Positions 61,801-63,196 of a stretch of DNA of 64,000 bases are shown one piece after another. The DNA is from Chloranthus sessilifolius (taxonomy: Eukaryota > Streptophyta > Magnoliopsida > Chloranthales > Chloranthaceae), in assembly GCA_021018995.1 (NCBI GenBank), contig CM037593.1, positions 3,128,088 to 3,192,087 of the forward strand, in the 5' to 3' direction. Position numbers and translations under genes: made by a program. The notes beneath the pieces were generated by a model, which was not told the origin of the DNA, searched no databases, and saw nothing but the letters and a program-made list of their open reading frames with translations. Within the stretch, counting starts at the first letter, position 1. Every line of letters starts with the position of its first letter.

Positions 61801-63196
61801 TCATAAAATATGAAACTGTGAGTGCGTGATCGATCAAAAAATTAATAAAAATTGTGCATGTGTGTGTTTTCCATGGTTCAAAATTTTGGACGAAACCAAT
61901 ATGTGTCGGTTTCAGAGGTCACCGGCACTATACTTTGAATGTATCATACCAGAGCATATGCGTATATATTGGTATGTATCAGACGGTAGATACCAACGTT
62001 TCGTCTGGAGATACATATCGGTTTGGAGCTGGACGTTATGGAGCAGAAAACCGGCATTTTAAACCATGGTGTTTTCCAATTTTTGGTGTATATCCATCAT
62101 TGTTGAAATCACATTCGATTTCCATTGTCTTGTCCAAGGGGGTTGCACTATAGAGCTTGTTCATGCAGCAATTTTTTTTATAACAATTTTGAGACAAGAA
62201 AAAAAGTTGTAAAACTCGTCTAGAACTGCTAAATGCACCGTGTCTTCCCACTCAATGCTCACCAAAGCGTACTTCAAACCAACCAAGTAACATGGAAGAT
62301 TGGAAAATACCCTGTGTCTTGCTAGAGTGAATTGTTTGAACTGCAATGATTTTGTTAAAAGAGTTCTGTGTTAACATTTTCAAACAGTCTTTTATCCGGA
62401 AAAACGAACCCGCTACCTGTATTCTTATTAAACGGGCAAAATTTCAATTCTTGCAGAAAACAGAGATTGTCTTACTGTTTAATAGAAATGTCTTACTGTT
62501 TATAGCAGTTGTGGCATATATTATTGAACTCTATTCGTGCCAACAGGTTTACTGAAAGCACCAACGTCCGAAACCCCTTGAAATCCATCGACTGCTTGGA
62601 ATCAGGATGATGGAGATCATTTTTCGCCCTTATCTTTTACACGATGGATCTTGAGACCATAAGTGTACCATCTAACGGTCAGTTTTTTTATTCCACGTGG
62701 CACAGCTACCCAAAATGTGATTTTAGAGCCATTTTTGGGGTTCTGTGACATGTGGAATAAAAAGCTTACCGTTGGATGGTAAGATCATGGTCTCAAGATT
62801 CATTGTGTGAAAGACCGGGGTGATAAACAATCTCCATCATCTGATTTCAAGCAGTCAATGGGTTACAGGGGGTTGCACATGTTGGTGCAGAAAATTTGTT
62901 GGCGCGAATAGAGGTACCCTATATTATTATGGATAAAATGTTGCCCATCAACAATTATCTCGTTGGATAGCTGCACTAAATCAATAATTCGTTTGACTTT
63001 GCAGGAAACTCTCGGGCTATCTGTATCTGTCCAATTCATCGCATTCGCTGGATTTTTCTTCTTGGCAACAGCAGTCTTTGCTGGACTCTGCTTTATTGAT
63101 GATGGAACAAGTAGCAAAACTTTTTTGTCGACGAGTGAAACCGAACCTGAACCTCTGATCCCCGAACACACTTGCGATACCATACAAAACATGTGA
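7548..63196 (+). CDS. SLC19 / reduced-folate-carrier-type transporter, complete 10-exon gene spanning 55.6 kb
   Basis: Exons: 7548-7715, 12493-12598, 16238-16311, 36044-36130, 41734-41788, 56005-56066, 56189-56284, 59984-60045, 61184-61598, 63005-63196. Together 1317 bp, 438 residues, all GT-AG introns, and every phase matches its neighbour. Exon order and spacing follow animal SLC19 carriers: TM1 (about 19-36) before a PYL motif, TM2 after IYP, TM3 with [11 protein letters not shown]4 before EEEYQSM, TM5-6, a short cytosolic loop (about 194-228), then [10 protein letters not shown] with NYG, the TM7-11 block, and TM12 before an acidic tail. Animal members move folates or thiamine across the plasma membrane, and the substrate here is unknown. 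It is shorter than animal members, mainly in the central loop. Large introns hold transposons, yet no exon is broken. I do not know how widely plants keep this family. Confidence 0.85.
7963..8253. mobile_element. hAT-type MITE with TAGGGCTGTCAAC ends (intron 1)
   Basis: Left end CTAGGGCTGTCAAC pairs with right end GTTGACAGCTCTG. The interior is rich in gggtcggg / cccgacc. The left flank gaggagaa (7955-7962) recurs as gaggagtc directly at 8245 and as gaggagaac at 8254-8262, so the exact right boundary is 8244 or 8253. The TAGGGCTGTCAA terminus is a form I know from plant hAT MITEs. Confidence 0.8.
8333..8599. mobile_element. hAT-family MITE, ATCGGTATCG motifs (intron 1)
   Basis: Starts CAGTGTGTCAATATCAG and ends CCGAGTTTTGATACCATG, an inverted pair of the CANGGNTCAAAAT type. 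The interior repeats tatcggtatcgg and ccgatac. TSD gtctttat (8325-8332) / gtccttat (8600-8607), 7 of 8. Confidence 0.8.
8901..9188. mobile_element. hAT-family MITE (intron 1)
   Basis: Starts CATGGATTAAAATCTCAG and ends CCGAGATTTTTACCCATG. Interior motifs are atacgtatcggtatcg and attcaatgaatcgg, the latter shared with the long hAT copy at 46665. TSD gcagcaac (8893-8900) / gtagcaac (9189-9196), 7 of 8. Confidence 0.85.
9197..10345 (-). mobile_element. Ty3-gypsy chromovirus pol fragment (integrase to chromodomain), degenerate
   Basis: Minus-strand pieces in gene order. 10131-10345 is integrase core with [18 protein letters not shown] and [11 protein letters not shown]. 9492-9761 is the integrase C-terminal region ([12 protein letters not shown] and LLPPLPTKF). 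9251-9454 is the chromodomain tail ([32 protein letters not shown]). Frames are interrupted and reverse transcriptase, gag and LTRs are missing. It is a truncated copy inside intron 1, joined abruptly to a copia fragment of opposite orientation at about 10345. Confidence 0.85.
10346..10779 (+). mobile_element. Ty1-copia RNase H 3' end, degenerate
   Basis: Starts at a copia RNase H segment ([18 protein letters not shown], then NSIAEAKLE). After a frameshifted stretch it resumes with [34 protein letters not shown] and [10 protein letters not shown] before the stop. A polypurine tract gaaggggag at about 10771-10779 follows. Upstream pol is missing. Confidence 0.9.
10780..10990 (+). repeat. Copia 3' LTR (partial or full)
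   Basis: Begins TGTTAGAATATATTGG directly after the polypurine tract. It contains aataataaaagggtttgagg, then a pyrimidine-rich tract (ttctcttcttctcctcctcc). The 3' end near 10968-10990 is not defined because the 5' LTR is absent. Confidence 0.65.
10991..12054. other. Intron 1, nothing recognised
   Basis: Roughly 1 kb without a repeat or coding region I can name. A 62-codon open frame at 11398-11586 has no family resemblance. Confidence 0.4.
12063..12414. mobile_element. MITE with GTGACAAAATATG ends (family M2)
   Basis: Left CAGAGTGACAAAATATGG pairs with right CATATTTTGTCACAATG. The interior carries aatacgggaaaa-type and gtacgttgtggcaaa motifs. Reverse-oriented relatives of the interior occur at 58549-58890, and the ends resemble the element at 60315. 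The flanks do not give a clear TSD, so the precise ends are uncertain. Confidence 0.6.
12493..12598 (+). CDS. SLC19-type carrier exon 2 (residues 57-92)
   Basis: Acceptor ttctatgtgcag, phase 0, donor CTAG|GTAAGA leaving one base. Encodes [14 protein letters not shown] and TM2 ([13 protein letters not shown]), then SHKVVITLG. The match to the animal family is the pattern Q-VT-x-E/D-I-x-P-x(3)-Y after exon 1 and a short basic turn before the VL-x-L-x-G that opens TM3. Only 78 bp past the MITE at 12063-12414. Confidence 0.85.
12658..12827. repeat. 84-bp tandem duplication (intron 2)
   Basis: Two nearly identical units start ataattcgagaatgca and include ttttaagttcactattttct and attgttagttttgtca. 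They differ at a few bases. Confidence 0.9.
13085..13500. repeat. GGGTCGG-rich MITE remnant plus about 51-bp tandem duplication
   Basis: Starts gtagggctgtcaatgggtcgg, like the hAT MITE at 7963, followed by about 330 bp dense in cccgacc/gggtcgg. No inverted right end is found. At 13410-13500 the block tcatgcctgacccgacac...aagtcaac...atgtagtc occurs twice. Confidence 0.55.
13715..13780. repeat. (AT)n microsatellite, about 66 bp
   Basis: Uninterrupted AT repeat in intron 2. It produces artificial IYIYIY open frames on both strands. Confidence 0.97.
14132..14412 (-). repeat. Probable copia-type LTR, minus strand
   Basis: On the minus strand it begins TGTTGGAGATAGTAG right after a polypurine-like CAACTTGAGGAG. 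It has a TATATAAAG box near 14250 and ends near ...AACCCTACA at 14132. A (GA)n tract (about 14148-14197) lies inside. Sequence right of it (14413-14460) reads like the last codons before a copia polypurine tract. A second scrap of its end, actatctccaacac, recurs at 14990-15003. Confidence 0.55.
14413..15778. other. Intron 2, degenerate LTR-element debris
   Basis: No intact coding sequence. An 86-codon frame at 15158-15418 matches no family I know. At 15110-15200 a half-degenerate repeat of gcattatcagaa.ttgaacatcat occurs twice. A (AT)n run is at 15081-15097. Confidence 0.4.
15779..16027. repeat. About 124-bp tandem duplication (intron 2)
   Basis: Two copies share ggaatcctctatttctgcaag, gattcyagttttctttctc and ctgactttttaagtttgaga with only scattered differences. 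It ends about 210 bp before exon 3. Confidence 0.9.
16238..16311 (+). CDS. SLC19-type carrier exon 3 (residues 92-116)
   Basis: Acceptor tgtctattttag, two bases complete the split Gly codon, donor CAA|GTAAGT in phase 0. Encodes [20 protein letters not shown] then QIMQ, which is TM3. The FGQ-x(4)-MQ-x-M pattern is one of the clearest family matches. At 74 bp it was too short to stand out as an open frame. It is followed by the 19.7-kb intron 3. Confidence 0.88.
16409..16574. mobile_element. hAT-family MITE with perfect 8-bp TSD (intron 3)
   Basis: Starts CATGGTTCAAAATTTCAGCC and ends ATTTTTTTATCCTTG. The interior is ttcggccgaaatttcgg and ggggaccgaaaccgaaac. TSD GTCACAAT at 16401-16408 and 16575-16582, perfect. 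Confidence 0.9.
16610..16775 (-). repeat. Inverted copia LTR fragment
   Basis: The minus strand reads tagtgtattgttatttattg ... ttattccatctaaccctaat, closely matching the plus-strand copia LTR at about 19370-19435 (ataatgtattgttattatta ... ttccatctaaccctaatcaa). A piece reading ggagatggaggagtttgtga is embedded at 16727 and is repeated at the start of the neighbouring LINE at 16780. Confidence 0.6.
16776..17839 (+). mobile_element. 5'-truncated L1-type LINE, 3' end with zf-RVT domain
   Basis: Encodes the region after reverse transcriptase: [17 protein letters not shown], then the zinc-binding zf-RVT core ([48 protein letters not shown]) and [18 protein letters not shown]. There are several stops. 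It ends in a short A-run tctaaaaaaacac. Possible 11-bp TSD acaatacacta at 16765-16775 and 17840-17850. A MITE at 16956-17105 interrupts it. Confidence 0.85.
16956..17105. mobile_element. hAT-family MITE inserted in the LINE, perfect 8-bp TSD
   Basis: Starts CAAGGAAAATTTTGAACCG and ends GAAATTTTGAACCATA. The interior is tttcggtttcggtccccacc. TSD TTCTCGAT at 16948-16955 and 17106-17113. Because it splits the LINE reading frame (SIKE / [10 protein letters not shown]), it is younger than the LINE. Confidence 0.9.
17840..19294 (+). mobile_element. Ty1-copia pol fragment (reverse transcriptase and RNase H), degenerate
   Basis: Plus-strand copia pieces in order: RT start ([38 protein letters not shown]), [17 protein letters not shown], the catalytic region [14 protein letters not shown] at about 18358, a broken connector, RNase H ([40 protein letters not shown]) and the tail [10 protein letters not shown]. 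Multiple frameshifts and stops occur, and gag, protease and most of integrase are absent. A polypurine-like ttgagggttag precedes the LTR. Confidence 0.9.
19295..19445 (+). repeat. Copia 3' LTR fragment
   Basis: Follows the polypurine-like tract, with tattggtgtgtgttggtact as a decayed start, and includes gtctatataatgtattg and ttccatctaaccctaatcaa. It is truncated at the junction with gypsy gag sequence. An inverted relative lies at 16610-16775. Confidence 0.6.
19430..20930 (-). mobile_element. LTR-retrotransposon gag region (Ty3-gypsy-like), degenerate
   Basis: Minus-strand gag blocks. 20579-20926 contains [20 protein letters not shown], typical of the retrotrans_gag domain. 20355-20564 is a Gln/Asn/Tyr-rich low-complexity linker. 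About 20040-20200 encodes [20 protein letters not shown] with C.LR, the Cys/His segment before protease in plant gypsy gag-pol. 19430-19800 holds acidic spacer-like pieces. Frames are broken by several stops. Confidence 0.7.
20355..20564 (-). repeat. Gln/Asn-rich minisatellite within gag
   Basis: About 210 bp of degenerate ttggttttggtattgg repeats on the plus strand, encoding YQNQN-like repeats on the minus strand. It is low-complexity coding DNA inside the gag remnant. Confidence 0.85.
20931..21644. other. Intron 3, no feature recognised
   Basis: AT-rich; probably leader sequence of the minus-strand gag element at its left end. Nothing else identified. Confidence 0.35.
21645..22575 (+). repeat. 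LTR-like region with PBS-like end, interrupted by a MITE
   Basis: It has an LTR-like layout on the plus strand. A U3-like region carries CGATCGATCGA clusters (21768-21960). Then come cctatttaaagccttgtaa and attattattattattggtga, a transcription-start and R-like area near 22050-22110. It ends in ttattttcgtatggtatcga, which resembles a tRNA-Met primer-site start (TGGTATC). No second LTR is seen. The MITE at 22266-22451 interrupts it. Confidence 0.45.
22266..22451. mobile_element. hAT-family MITE (intron 3)
   Basis: Starts CAAGGATCAAAATTTTC and ends GAAATTTTGATCCTTG. The interior is made of gggaccgaaaccgaaattt and ttcggccgaaatttcggtc. TSD gcgtaacc (22258-22265) / gtgtaacc (22452-22459), 7 of 8. 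Confidence 0.9.
22576..23252. other. Intron 3, fragments only
   Basis: 22858-22975 resembles one arm of the MULE-type MITE at 62526 (ccgtttgatgg, catggtctc, tgtgtgaaagattgggcc). The rest is unassigned. Sequence just before 23253 continues across the 1.06-kb element at 23261 into 24331. Confidence 0.4.
23261..24322. mobile_element. 1.06-kb hAT-like non-autonomous element, perfect 8-bp TSD
   Basis: Left end CGTGGTAGTCAAGGCGTCGC, right end reverse complement CAAGGTAGTTAAGGTGTTG. Subterminal regions hold gccatggcg motifs. TSD CTTCACAA at 23253-23260 and 24323-24330, perfect. The interior is AT-rich with a (TC)n tract at 23672-23698 and no transposase. The older element at 46636-52668 has matching ends. 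Confidence 0.85.
24331..25294. other. Intron 3, possible LINE RNase H scrap and unassigned sequence
   Basis: Removing the element at 23261-24322 and one TSD copy, the plus strand reads [18 protein letters not shown], similar to the RNase H tail of plant LINEs. The frame ends at 24399 and an aataaaactat motif lies at about 24490. 24540-25290 shows nothing I recognise. Confidence 0.4.
25450..28387 (-). pseudogene. LINE-A ORF2, reverse transcriptase to C-terminus (broken)
   Basis: In order on the minus strand. 27581-27835 has [18 protein letters not shown]. 27290-27577 has [20 protein letters not shown] then [19 protein letters not shown]. 27004-27306 has [17 protein letters not shown]. 26834-27169 has [18 protein letters not shown] and the catalytic FADDTIIF. 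26463-26729 has [20 protein letters not shown]. 25573-25815 has a remnant of the Cys/His domain ([16 protein letters not shown]). The frame changes several times. Confidence 0.9.
28557..28922 (+). pseudogene. LINE-B ORF1 C-terminal part
   Basis: A 121-codon open frame ending just before ORF2, polar and Arg/Glu-rich, with [13 protein letters not shown] near its middle. That is similar in style to the end of LINE-A ORF1, which has [10 protein letters not shown] at the corresponding place (33345-33375). No zinc knuckle or DUF4283 block is present because the element is 5'-truncated. Confidence 0.7.
28962..32395 (+). pseudogene. LINE-B ORF2 (endonuclease, reverse transcriptase, zf-RVT), broken
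   Basis: Endonuclease blocks: [12 protein letters not shown] at 28962, then [25 protein letters not shown] and [10 protein letters not shown] (29065-29517). 29537-30337 begins [12 protein letters not shown] and contains [17 protein letters not shown] at 30516-30992 has [35 protein letters not shown] and the YADDT catalytic motif. 31180-31542 has [19 protein letters not shown]. 31890-32114 is the zf-RVT region ([27 protein letters not shown]). At least four frameshifts or stops separate these blocks. Confidence 0.92.
32606..33109 (-). pseudogene. LINE-A ORF2 endonuclease domain
   Basis: A minus-strand open frame with ATG at 33109 encoding an exonuclease-endonuclease-phosphatase fold. It starts [15 protein letters not shown], then SLQETKWED, a [10 protein letters not shown] block, [10 protein letters not shown] and [15 protein letters not shown]. 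It runs to the LINE-B insertion point at 32600; the remainder of the ORF continues left of 28388. Confidence 0.92.
33140..35628 (-). pseudogene. LINE-A ORF1 (broken)
   Basis: Minus-strand ORF1 begins near 35628 ([20 protein letters not shown]). Its next open pieces are 35156-35509, 33755-34591 (278 codons, Ser/Thr-rich, includes [13 protein letters not shown]) and 33345-33758 (ending near [10 protein letters not shown]). The pieces are in shifting frames. It is probably the RNA-binding ORF1 of a plant L1; no zinc knuckle is seen. Confidence 0.7.
35662..36043. other. End of intron 3, unique-looking
   Basis: About 380 bp between LINE-A and exon 4, ending in a T-rich tract and acceptor ttttattttatag. 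No repeat recognised. Confidence 0.5.
36044..36130 (+). CDS. SLC19-type carrier exon 4 (residues 117-145)
   Basis: Acceptor ttttattttatag, phase 0 at both ends (29 codons), donor ATG|GTACTT. Encodes [20 protein letters not shown] as TM4, then VPEEEYQSM. The MAT-x-(6)-SYIF-x(2)-VP-x(3)-YQ pattern is a strong family match in sequence and position. The donor is weaker than the others but a plain GT. Flanked by the 19.7-kb intron 3 and the 5.6-kb intron 4. Confidence 0.88.
36131..39395. other. Intron 4, first part
   Basis: Positions 37360-37720 are rich in ggtattgg/gatcgtatcgat motifs like the hAT MITE interiors, but without clear ends. 36900-37020 has an A-rich tract that may be a LINE tail. 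38100-39390 shows nothing I recognise, although 38861-39103 is open for 80 codons. Confidence 0.4.
39396..39983. mobile_element. hAT-family MITE, 588 bp, with (AT)n core (intron 4)
   Basis: Starts CATGGTTCAAAATCTCGG and ends TCGAGATTTTGAACCATG. Subterminal gtatcgg / cgatac motifs. A 45-bp (AT)n tract lies at 39547-39591. TSD atctaatc (39388-39395) / agctaacc (39984-39991), 6 of 8. Confidence 0.85.
39984..40598. other. Intron 4, unassigned
   Basis: Sequence either side of the 39396 MITE could be one older element. A 60-codon plus-strand frame at 40024-40209 is unrecognised. No terminal repeats found. Confidence 0.35.
40617..41278 (-). mobile_element. 5'-truncated L1-type LINE with 18-bp TSD (intron 4)
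   Basis: The minus strand encodes the zf-RVT end: [56 protein letters not shown]. The poly(A) tail appears as a T-run at 40617-40630. TSD acctttactatcataaat at 40599-40616 and 41279-41296, perfect. The 150-codon frame is nearly intact, so this is a fairly recent insertion. Confidence 0.93.
41297..41733. other. End of intron 4
   Basis: No repeat recognised. It contains decoy splice-like sites at 41537-41600, and the true acceptor tttccttttattttgcag is at 41716-41733. Confidence 0.5.
41734..41788 (+). CDS. SLC19-type carrier exon 5 (residues 146-164)
   Basis: A 55-bp exon with acceptor ttttattttgcag and donor TTGA|GTATGT. Only one frame is open: [18 protein letters not shown] plus a split Ser codon. 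It enters in phase 0 and leaves one base, exactly what exons 4 and 6 require. By eye it aligns to TM5 of animal carriers (T-x(4)-S/T-x-LL-x-F...S-x-LSQ), with the last S-Q spanning the next junction. The weakest exon by sequence, but strongly supported by phase and length. Confidence 0.78.
41789..42759. other. Intron 5, first 1 kb, nothing recognised
   Basis: AT-rich, with no repeat ends or coding sequence that I can support. Confidence 0.4.
42760..43345 (+). mobile_element. Ty1-copia RNase H fragment, heavily decayed
   Basis: The plus strand shows, across several frames, [43 protein letters not shown] in place of the SKKQ..ARSSAE motif, MAHMVSEL-like sequence, [10 protein letters not shown] and a final sequence like [11 protein letters not shown]. 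It is older than the other copia pieces judging from the number of stops. Confidence 0.7.
43346..44147. other. Intron 5, unassigned
   Basis: A (CT)n run at 43451-43470; otherwise nothing recognised. Confidence 0.4.
44148..44536. repeat. About 192-bp tandem duplication (intron 5)
   Basis: Two head-to-tail units share caaaacctg.ta, ttgttgtacattgtaa, cctaaagcaatctgcacc, tcagtctttgaacatctgaa and atgccatcttaa.caagcta. Single-base differences are scattered, so the duplication is not fresh. Confidence 0.92.
44540..45615. other. Intron 5, with a possible LINE 3' tail at 44930-45160
   Basis: The plus strand near 45110-45160 reads ttttaataaaactatattg then gtctgtccaaaaaaaaa, like the tail of a plant L1. 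No coding sequence is left. The remainder is unassigned. Confidence 0.4.
45620..46560 (-). mobile_element. RTE-type LINE reverse transcriptase remnant
   Basis: Minus-strand blocks in order: [15 protein letters not shown] (about 46110-46180), [11 protein letters not shown]-like sequence (about 46080), then [16 protein letters not shown] and [14 protein letters not shown] (45827-46024). This matches the RDLDQ..CI.DE and E-V..AL..MK pattern of plant RTE LINEs. Frames are broken. Confidence 0.7.
47224..50290 (-). pseudogene. hAT transposase (BED zinc finger, DUF659, dimerisation domain), broken
   Basis: On the minus strand the BED-type finger lies at about 50290-50160: [30 protein letters not shown]. 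It is followed by an acidic/basic linker ([20 protein letters not shown], 49802-50077). A DUF659-like block is at 49417-49881 ([39 protein letters not shown]). Middle pieces are 48896-49286. The hAT C-terminal dimerisation motif is at 47827-48279 ([39 protein letters not shown]). After an in-frame TAG a Gly/Asp-rich then Tyr/Gln-rich tail runs to 47224. Frameshifts and at least two stops indicate loss of function. Confidence 0.9.
50556..50752. repeat. About 30-bp AT-rich tandem array in the hAT leader
   Basis: Roughly six units of tttatttgatattattataa followed by ttttgaata variants. Confidence 0.9.
50760..51125. repeat. Cluster of ATATGTGACCCAT motifs in both orientations
   Basis: Atatgtgacccat or its complement atgggtcacatat recurs about eight times with mixed polarity, within AT-rich DNA in the hAT leader. 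Confidence 0.8.
51280..51488. repeat. 21-bp tandem array with TAGATCTA cores
   Basis: About ten units of the type ggtagatctacacttatttaa, each centred on the palindrome TAGATCTA; neighbouring units alternate cacttattt and cccttaaat. It lies between the transposase start and the right terminus of the hAT element. Confidence 0.92.
52681..53389. mobile_element. hAT-type MITE with CAGTGTTCTTAAAG ends, abutting the previous nest
   Basis: Left CAATGTTCTTAAAGTC pairs with right GCCTTTAAGAACACTG. TSD gttgtaag (52673-52680) / attgtaag (53390-53397), 7 of 8. Contains a (TG)n(TA)n tract (52767-52842), a nested M1 MITE (about 52905-53135) and a G-run/C-run palindrome at 53345-53370. Confidence 0.85.
52905..53135. 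mobile_element. M1-family MITE fragment nested in the 52681 element
   Basis: Shares with 3836-4257 the ordered blocks acttggacaatttagattga, gtggcataatgataatcaca, gtgtgagattaaaagtct, gatcatttaaacacca and gagccattatc. The left inverted arm appears reduced. Confidence 0.75.
53440..54130 (-). mobile_element. RTE-type LINE endonuclease remnant
   Basis: The minus strand reads [20 protein letters not shown] at about 53830-53880. It then reads [20 protein letters not shown] (about 53610-53690), [11 protein letters not shown], and after a frameshift [18 protein letters not shown] near 53530-53580. The ..GDLN.H.G....GYG/R....N..G...LDFA pattern is the RTE endonuclease. RT is absent; the scrap at 45620-46560 is a separate piece of the same class. 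Confidence 0.8.
54135..54370. repeat. Degenerate tandem repeat, about three units of 80-90 bp
   Basis: The block cc.acccttgcct.cttctcactacaat occurs near 54166, 54235 and 54306, each followed by a ttgtagc or ttgcagcgc segment and a ggggat/ggggac junction. Confidence 0.7.
54742..54835. repeat. 61-bp tandem duplication
   Basis: The segment gaacatcaaatttgacatat plus cttcgtttgacc is repeated head to tail, with cttgcac following each copy. Confidence 0.85.
54836..56004. other. End of intron 5, MITE-like debris
   Basis: 55105-55300 has cggaaaaatcggggaaaa motifs of the M2 type, and 55560-55850 holds gatatcggg/accggat motifs, without defined ends. The acceptor ttttccatttatgcag closes the intron at 56004. 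Confidence 0.4.
56005..56066 (+). CDS. SLC19-type carrier exon 6 (residues 164-184)
   Basis: Acceptor ttttccatttatgcag; two bases complete the Ser codon from exon 5; 20 codons; donor TCA|GTATGT in phase 0. Encodes [20 protein letters not shown], matching the end of TM5, a short loop and TM6 of the animal family (S-Q-x-L-x(5)-SY). Only 122 bp from exon 7, the single short intron of the gene. Confidence 0.85.
56189..56284 (+). CDS. SLC19-type carrier exon 7 (residues 185-216)
   Basis: Acceptor ttctttatctactcag, phase 0, 32 codons, donor GAG|GTGATC. Encodes [20 protein letters not shown], the end of TM6 and the LP-K turn that opens the central cytosolic loop, then [12 protein letters not shown]. 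In animal members this loop is much longer; here it is cut to about 35 residues. Confidence 0.85.
56285..57179. other. Intron 7, first part
   Basis: No repeat or gene recognised; a 69-codon minus-strand frame at 56562-56771 is unassigned. Confidence 0.4.
57180..57459 (-). repeat. Copia 3' LTR, minus strand (inner end firm)
   Basis: On the minus strand, TGCTGGGGTGCCACTGGG begins directly after the polypurine-like CAACTTGAGGGCGAG. The far end near 57180 is estimated. It includes a gtatacaaatacattaatgg region and ctctctatttctccttgtag. Confidence 0.6.
57460..58430 (-). mobile_element. Ty1-copia RT/RNase H fragment, split by a MITE
   Basis: Minus-strand order: [16 protein letters not shown]-like sequence, a [14 protein letters not shown] catalytic region (about 58330-58370), [20 protein letters not shown], then after the [20 protein letters not shown] and [15 protein letters not shown]. 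It continues with [20 protein letters not shown] and the terminal [10 protein letters not shown]. The part of RNase H between AISQDA and the tail is missing (deletion near 57530). Confidence 0.88.
57978..58181. mobile_element. hAT-family MITE inserted in copia (intron 7)
   Basis: Starts CATGGATCAAAATTTCAG and ends CTGAGATTTTGATCCTTG. The interior has cattgaatgtatcag and gcatcgtccgatatgt. TSD tgtatacc (57970-57977) / gatatacc (58182-58189), 6 of 8. It splits the copia frame, so it is younger than the copia fragment. Confidence 0.88.
58430..58900. mobile_element. Composite of a hAT-family MITE end and an M2-type MITE
   Basis: 58430-58530 begins cattgctcaaaattccggcc and holds tatcatccgatatgtatcgt. 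From about 58534 (catagtggcaaacactac) an M2-like interior in reverse orientation runs to about 58890, with gtacgttgtggcaaa-type and cagaagatgg-type motifs shared with 12063-12414. I cannot place the right ends of either with confidence. Confidence 0.5.
58901..59983. other. Intron 7, last part
   Basis: 58930-59000 carries attattgg/ataatttc motifs like the MITE interiors. Nothing else is recognised up to the acceptor aattatttaacag. Confidence 0.4.
59984..60045 (+). CDS. SLC19-type carrier exon 8 (residues 217-237)
   Basis: A 62-bp exon with acceptor aattatttaacag, phase 0, donor CTGTG|GTTAGT leaving two bases. Encodes [20 protein letters not shown] and the first two bases of a Trp codon, so the junction reads SLWWAV. 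The segment matches the end of the central loop in animal carriers, where an amphipathic helix and a Trp-rich SLWWA opens TM7. Confidence 0.85.
60315..60660. mobile_element. hAT-type MITE with CATAGTGACCAA ends (intron 8)
   Basis: Left CATAGTGACCAAGTTGG pairs with right GAATTTGGTCACTATG. The interior is dense in gggaataattcgga / aaaatcggaaaaa. TSD gtatatag (60307-60314) / gtatggag (60661-60668), 6 of 8. Confidence 0.85.
60669..61183. other. Intron 8, last part
   Basis: A degenerate repeat of tacctacatataagcacata occurs at 60771 and 60880. A short ctttaaccctaaccctaatt run at 61109-61128 is not a telomere. No gene seen. Confidence 0.5.
61184..61598 (+). CDS. SLC19-type carrier exon 9 (residues 237-375), TM7-TM11
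   Basis: The largest exon. Acceptor aattctatgcttgcag, one base finishes the Trp codon, donor CTT|GTGAGT in phase 0. It encodes [20 protein letters not shown], a loop with [15 protein letters not shown]8 ([12 protein letters not shown]), TM9 ([20 protein letters not shown]), TM10 ([20 protein letters not shown]), [13 protein letters not shown] and TM11 ([20 protein letters not shown]). YNG, the ..SYY/IYQT.. helix and the loop before ..LLFSINN.. are hallmarks I know from animal SLC19 members. This exon drove the family call. Confidence 0.9.
61872..62068. mobile_element. hAT-family MITE, perfect 8-bp TSD (intron 9)
   Basis: Starts CATGGTTCAAAATTTTGG and ends CCGGCATTTTAAACCATG. Its interior is parallel to the 57978 MITE (ggtcaccggcactatacttt). 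TSD GTGTTTTC at 61864-61871 and 62069-62076. Confidence 0.92.
62526..62919. mobile_element. Mutator-type (MULE) MITE with long TIRs and perfect 9-bp TSD
   Basis: Nearly the whole 394 bp folds back. Left gaactctattcgtgccaaca, gactgcttggaatcaggatg and cttgagaccat match the reverse complement of the right end (tctattcgcgccaaca, gactgcttgaaatcagatga, cttgagaccatg). TSD TATATTATT at 62517-62525 and 62920-62928. The 9-bp TSD and long TIR indicate MULE. It ends 85 bp before exon 10. A degenerate arm of the same family is at 22858-22975. Confidence 0.9.
63005..63196 (+). CDS. SLC19-type carrier exon 10 (residues 376-438, stop)
   Basis: Acceptor gtttgactttgcag, phase 0. Encodes [20 protein letters not shown] and [13 protein letters not shown] (TM12), then a Ser/Thr- and Glu-rich cytosolic tail ([20 protein letters not shown]) and TGA at 63194-63196. 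The L-x-V/L-S/P-V-S/I-QF opening of TM12 matches animal family members. Confidence 0.88.
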   Translation, partial: ETLGLSVSVQFIAFAGFFFLATAVFAGLCFIDDGTSSKTFLSTSETEPEPLIPEHTCDTIQNM

